A stretch of DNA of 8,703 nucleotides from NCBI RefSeq assembly GCF_003721225.1, contig NZ_RIZI01000100.1, forward strand, positions 1-8,703, read 5' to 3'. Under the pieces are notes generated by a model. The model ran no database searches. It saw only the letters and a list, made by a program, of their open reading frames with translations, and had not been told where the DNA came from. Origin of the DNA: Acidithiobacillus sulfuriphilus. GTDB lineage: Bacteria > Pseudomonadota > Gammaproteobacteria > Acidithiobacillales > Acidithiobacillaceae. Below are positions 6,570-8,703 of this stretch, piece after piece. The translations under genes and the position numbers were made by a program. Position 1 is the first letter of the stretch. Each line of letters begins with the position of its first letter.

Positions 6570-7292
6570 ATGAATCCCTCGCACCCTTGCGCAAACATTC
6601 TGGTGGTGGACGACGACCTGCGCCTGCGCAGCCTGCTGGAATCGCACCTGCGGGCCTTCGGCTTTGCCGTCCATGGCTTGGGCGATGGCCGGCAGGTGGA
6701 GGCCGTGCTCGATCGGGAGGCCATCGATCTGATCATTCTCGACCTGGGCCTGCCTTTTGAAGACGGGCTGGAGATCTGTCGGCGGCTGCGCCGGAGCCGT
6801 CAGATTCCCATTCTGATGCTCACTGCGCGCGGTGATGAGGTGGACCGCATCCTCGGTCTGGAGATGGGGGCAGACGATTATCTGCCCAAACCCTTCAACC
6901 CGCGCGAGCTGATCGCCCGCATCCAGGCTATTTTGCGCCGGGTCAAGCCCATTGCCCCGACGCTGGCAGCGCCCGAGGAACTGGAGCCTTTGCGCTTCGG
7001 GCCCTTCCTTCTGGATTTTCGCCGGCATCTGCTCAGCAAGGACGGCGAAGCCCTGGGCCTCACCAGCGGCGAATTTCAGCTTCTGGTCACCCTCGCCCGT
7101 CATGATGGCCAGCCCCTGTCCCGCGACCAGCTCATGCTCCTCACCCGCGGGCGCGCCCAGGGGCCCTATGATCGCAGCATCGATGTGCAGATCTCCCGGC
7201 TGCGCCGTCTGATCGAAAGGGACCCCGCCCATCCGCAATATATCCGCACGGTGTGGGGACATGGCTATCTCTTTGTGAGCGCTGGCCCATGA
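6570..7292 (+). CDS. OmpR-family response regulator
   Basis: A 240-residue transcription factor. The receiver domain (9-124) has the acidic pocket D14-D15, phospho-acceptor D58 (LIILDLGLP), switch T85 (LMLTAR), Y104 and K107 (DDYLPKPF), so it should be phosphorylated normally. The winged-helix DNA-binding domain (about 141-237) ends in SRDQLMLLTRGR...RSIDVQISRLRRLIE and the terminal YIRTVWGHGYLFV, which resembles OmpR itself more closely than PhoB or CopR types. The start is the only sensible Met ahead of the first beta strand (CANILVVDDD). No Shine-Dalgarno lies at a normal distance; AGG is directly adjacent to the ATG. It overlaps the kinase gene by ATGA at 7289-7292 and diverges from the efflux operon, which it probably controls. 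The symbol ompR is withheld because the context is that of a pump regulator. Confidence 0.95.
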   Translation: MNPSHPCANILVVDDDLRLRSLLESHLRAFGFAVHGLGDGRQVEAVLDREAIDLIILDLGLPFEDGLEICRRLRRSRQIPILMLTARGDEVDRILGLEMGADDYLPKPFNPRELIARIQAILRRVKPIAPTLAAPEELEPLRFGPFLLDFRRHLLSKDGEALGLTSGEFQLLVTLARHDGQPLSRDQLMLLTRGRAQGPYDRSIDVQISRLRRLIERDPAHPQYIRTVWGHGYLFVSAGP

Positions 7293-8623
7293 GACTGGAA
7301 ACGGCCGGATTTCCGATGAGCCGCCGCGGACGACCCCGGCCAGGCAACCGGCTGAGTTCCCTGCCGGGCCAATGGCCACGGACCACCCTCTGGCGTACGG
7401 TGGTGCTGCTGGCACTCCTCTTTCTCATCAGCCAGGGTACGGTGTTCGTGCTCTATCACCGCTATGTCCTGGACCCCGCTGCCCAGCGTTTTGCCGAATT
7501 CCTCCTCCAGAGCTATCGCGCCATCCCGCCGCCCGGCACACCTCCATCCGACACCCTCCAATGGTTGCCCAGCAATGCCCGGCCGGGAACGATCTCCGGG
7601 AATTACTTCTTTGCCCAAAGCGCCAGGGCCATCGCCCGGCTGGCTCCCGGCGCGGCATTGCGCATGGGGTCGGCTTCGCCAGGGGGTACCTGGGTCTGGA
7701 TCCATGGCGGGACAGGGCGGCCGTGGCTAGGGATGCGTATCTCCCCGGTCAACTTCGGCGGCTCTACATTTATCCTCATGCGTCTGATGATCATCGCCTT
7801 TTTTACCCTCCTCGGAGCGATCCTGATTGTGCGTCAGATCAACCTGCCACTCCTGCGCCTGGCCGATCGGGCCCGGTCCATCGGCCGCGGCGAGGTACCC
7901 GAAGCGCCGCCTTCCGTAGGCGGTCCAGCCGAAGTGCAAGAACTGGAAAAGGCCATCCAGCGCATGGCCCAGGACCTGCACATCCTGTACGAGGAGCGGG
8001 CCATCCTCCTTACGGGTATTTCCCACGAATTGCGCACCCCCCTGTCCCGCCTCCTCCTGGCCCTGCATCTGCCCGATGCGCCGTTGCTGGAGCAGAAGGA
8101 AGCCATGCAGGTGGACGTCACCGAAATGGATGAAATACTCGACAAATTCCTCGCCCTGGTGCGCAGTGGTCAGGAAGAAAAAAGCATCGTCAATCCCCCG
8201 GAAACCCTGCTGGCACGCATGGCGCAGATCGGCCGGGAACGCTATGGGCTGAAGATCCGCACAGCAACGCCGCCGGCCTTGCCGAGCGTTGCCTACCGGC
8301 CCATGGCCATGGAACGGGTGTTCCGCAACCTCTTCGATAATGCCGCCCGTTATGGTGAGGGACGCCTGGAGATCGCTGTGGATGAGGAGGCTGGTGAGAT
8401 CGTTTTCCGGCTACGCGATTTCGGTCCCGGCGTGCCCGCGGCCTATCTGTCCCTGCTGGGCAATGCCCCCCTCCCGAACCAAAGGGGTGTCGTCCACGGC
8501 TCCGGCATCGGCCTACGCATCTGCCAGCGCATCATCGCCCTCCACGGCGGTTCACTACGCTTTGCCAACGCCGGCGGGCTGGTGGTAGAGATAAGATTGC
8601 CTATTTCATCAACAAGTTATTAA
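7289..8623 (+). CDS. EnvZ-like sensor histidine kinase
   Basis: A 444-residue inner-membrane kinase, partner of the upstream regulator. After a basic N-terminus, TM1 spans about 34-55, a periplasmic sensor loop of about 100 residues follows (56-157), then TM2 at about 159-181 and a HAMP linker (about 182-235). The dimerisation domain carries the H-box GISHELRTPLSRL with phospho-acceptor H246. The catalytic domain has the N-box FRNLFDNAARYG (N347, N351), the G1 box DFGPG (377-381) and the G2 box GSGIGL (404-409). The lid between them lacks the usual F-box phenylalanines (LSLLGNAPLPNQ), unlike EnvZ (HLFQPF). The start at 7289 is taken from the ATGA overlap with the regulator; the ATG at 7316 is an alternative. 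The last few codons lie in DNA that becomes AT-rich, next to the probable mobile element. Confidence 0.94.
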   Translation: MRLETAGFPMSRRGRPRPGNRLSSLPGQWPRTTLWRTVVLLALLFLISQGTVFVLYHRYVLDPAAQRFAEFLLQSYRAIPPPGTPPSDTLQWLPSNARPGTISGNYFFAQSARAIARLAPGAALRMGSASPGGTWVWIHGGTGRPWLGMRISPVNFGGSTFILMRLMIIAFFTLLGAILIVRQINLPLLRLADRARSIGRGEVPEAPPSVGGPAEVQELEKAIQRMAQDLHILYEERAILLTGISHELRTPLSRLLLALHLPDAPLLEQKEAMQVDVTEMDEILDKFLALVRSGQEEKSIVNPPETLLARMAQIGRERYGLKIRTATPPALPSVAYRPMAMERVFRNLFDNAARYGEGRLEIAVDEEAGEIVFRLRDFGPGVPAAYLSLLGNAPLPNQRGVVHGSGIGLRICQRIIALHGGSLRFANAGGLVVEIRLPISSTSY

Positions 8624-8631
8624 CATGGCCC

Positions 8632-8660
8632 TTAAATACCAGACCATAGCGTGGTATAAT
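8632..8660 (+). promoter_or_regulatory. sigma70-type promoter for the gene at the right edge
   Basis: A perfect -10 TATAAT (8655-8660) lies 17 bp after a weak -35 TTAAAT (8632-8637). The predicted transcript start is at 8667-8668, on the ATG of the next gene, so the message would be leaderless. Inverted repeats overlap it: TACCA (8637-8641) with TGGTA (8652-8656), and ACCA-N5-TGGT (8643-8655), possibly an operator or part of an element end. Confidence 0.5.
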
Positions 8661-8667
8661 TTGACGT

Positions 8668-8703
8668 ATGGAAAGAATCGACGTGCGCAGCTTGACGATG
8701 GAA
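8668..8703 (+). CDS. N-terminus of a probable IS630-family transposase, partial
   Basis: Only 12 codons are visible: MERIDVRSLTME, cut by the window edge. This resembles the opening of IS630-family transposases (M-x-K/R-I-D-x-R-x-L followed by a helix-turn-helix), where it precedes the HTH domain. The upstream AT-rich stretch and strong -10 box fit a mobile element inserted next to the kinase gene. There is no Shine-Dalgarno before the ATG. Twelve residues cannot prove the family; an antitoxin or other small regulator with a palindrome over its promoter is the main alternative. Confidence 0.5.
   Translation, partial: MERIDVRSLTME

Noticed and set aside
6435..6594. Upstream extension of the OMF gene to the ATG at 6594
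   Set aside because: It would add 53 residues before a good lipoprotein signal, run through the operator and overlap the regulator gene.
6522..7415. 297-codon minus-strand frame antisense to the response regulator
   Set aside because: The regulator on the plus strand retains every catalytic residue; the antisense product has no domain and would cross the operator.

Overview
The window is GC-rich, densely packed DNA from a Gram-negative bacterium, most likely a proteobacterium. The evidence is a complete tripartite RND efflux system with an outer-membrane lipoprotein channel, plus an OmpR/EnvZ-like two-component pair. An acidophilic lineage such as Acidithiobacillia is possible, but that is a weak guess from gene style only.

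Layout. On the minus strand, read from about 6435 down to 1, lie: an outer-membrane factor lipoprotein (6435-4939), a periplasmic adaptor (4942-3857), an HAE-1-type RND permease (3848-738), a small Met/Gly/Tyr-rich membrane protein with a C-terminal SHOCT domain (626-177), and the start of a proline/valine-rich lipoprotein (180-1, cut by the window edge). The order OMF-adaptor-permease is that of czcCBA-type metal pumps, although the permease looks like a drug/organic-compound (HAE-1) pump. On the plus strand, diverging from the pump, lie an OmpR-type response regulator (6570-7292) and its EnvZ-type histidine kinase (7289-8623). The right edge (8668-8703) holds the first 12 codons of another gene, probably an IS630-family transposase, in locally AT-richer DNA.

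How it fits together. The kinase should sense an envelope signal and phosphorylate the regulator. The 134-bp divergent gap contains a striking operator candidate: a 16-bp motif (GTTACA-N5-TTAC type) present twice in opposite orientations, each copy holding two TTAC half-sites exactly 10 bp apart, plus isolated half-sites near each gene. This is the architecture expected for an OmpR-family dimer controlling both its own operon and the pump. Gene pairs are tightly coupled: three separate ATGA stop/start overlaps occur (OMF/adaptor, SHOCT protein/lipoprotein, regulator/kinase).

Most worth a second look: the divergent operator, the apparently leaderless start of the regulator, the pump-linked SHOCT/lipoprotein module with its own palindromic promoter candidate and a possible 36-codon ORF in front of it, the unusual ATP-lid of the kinase, and the probable mobile-element boundary just after the kinase. 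No RNA genes, CRISPR arrays or complete mobile elements were found.
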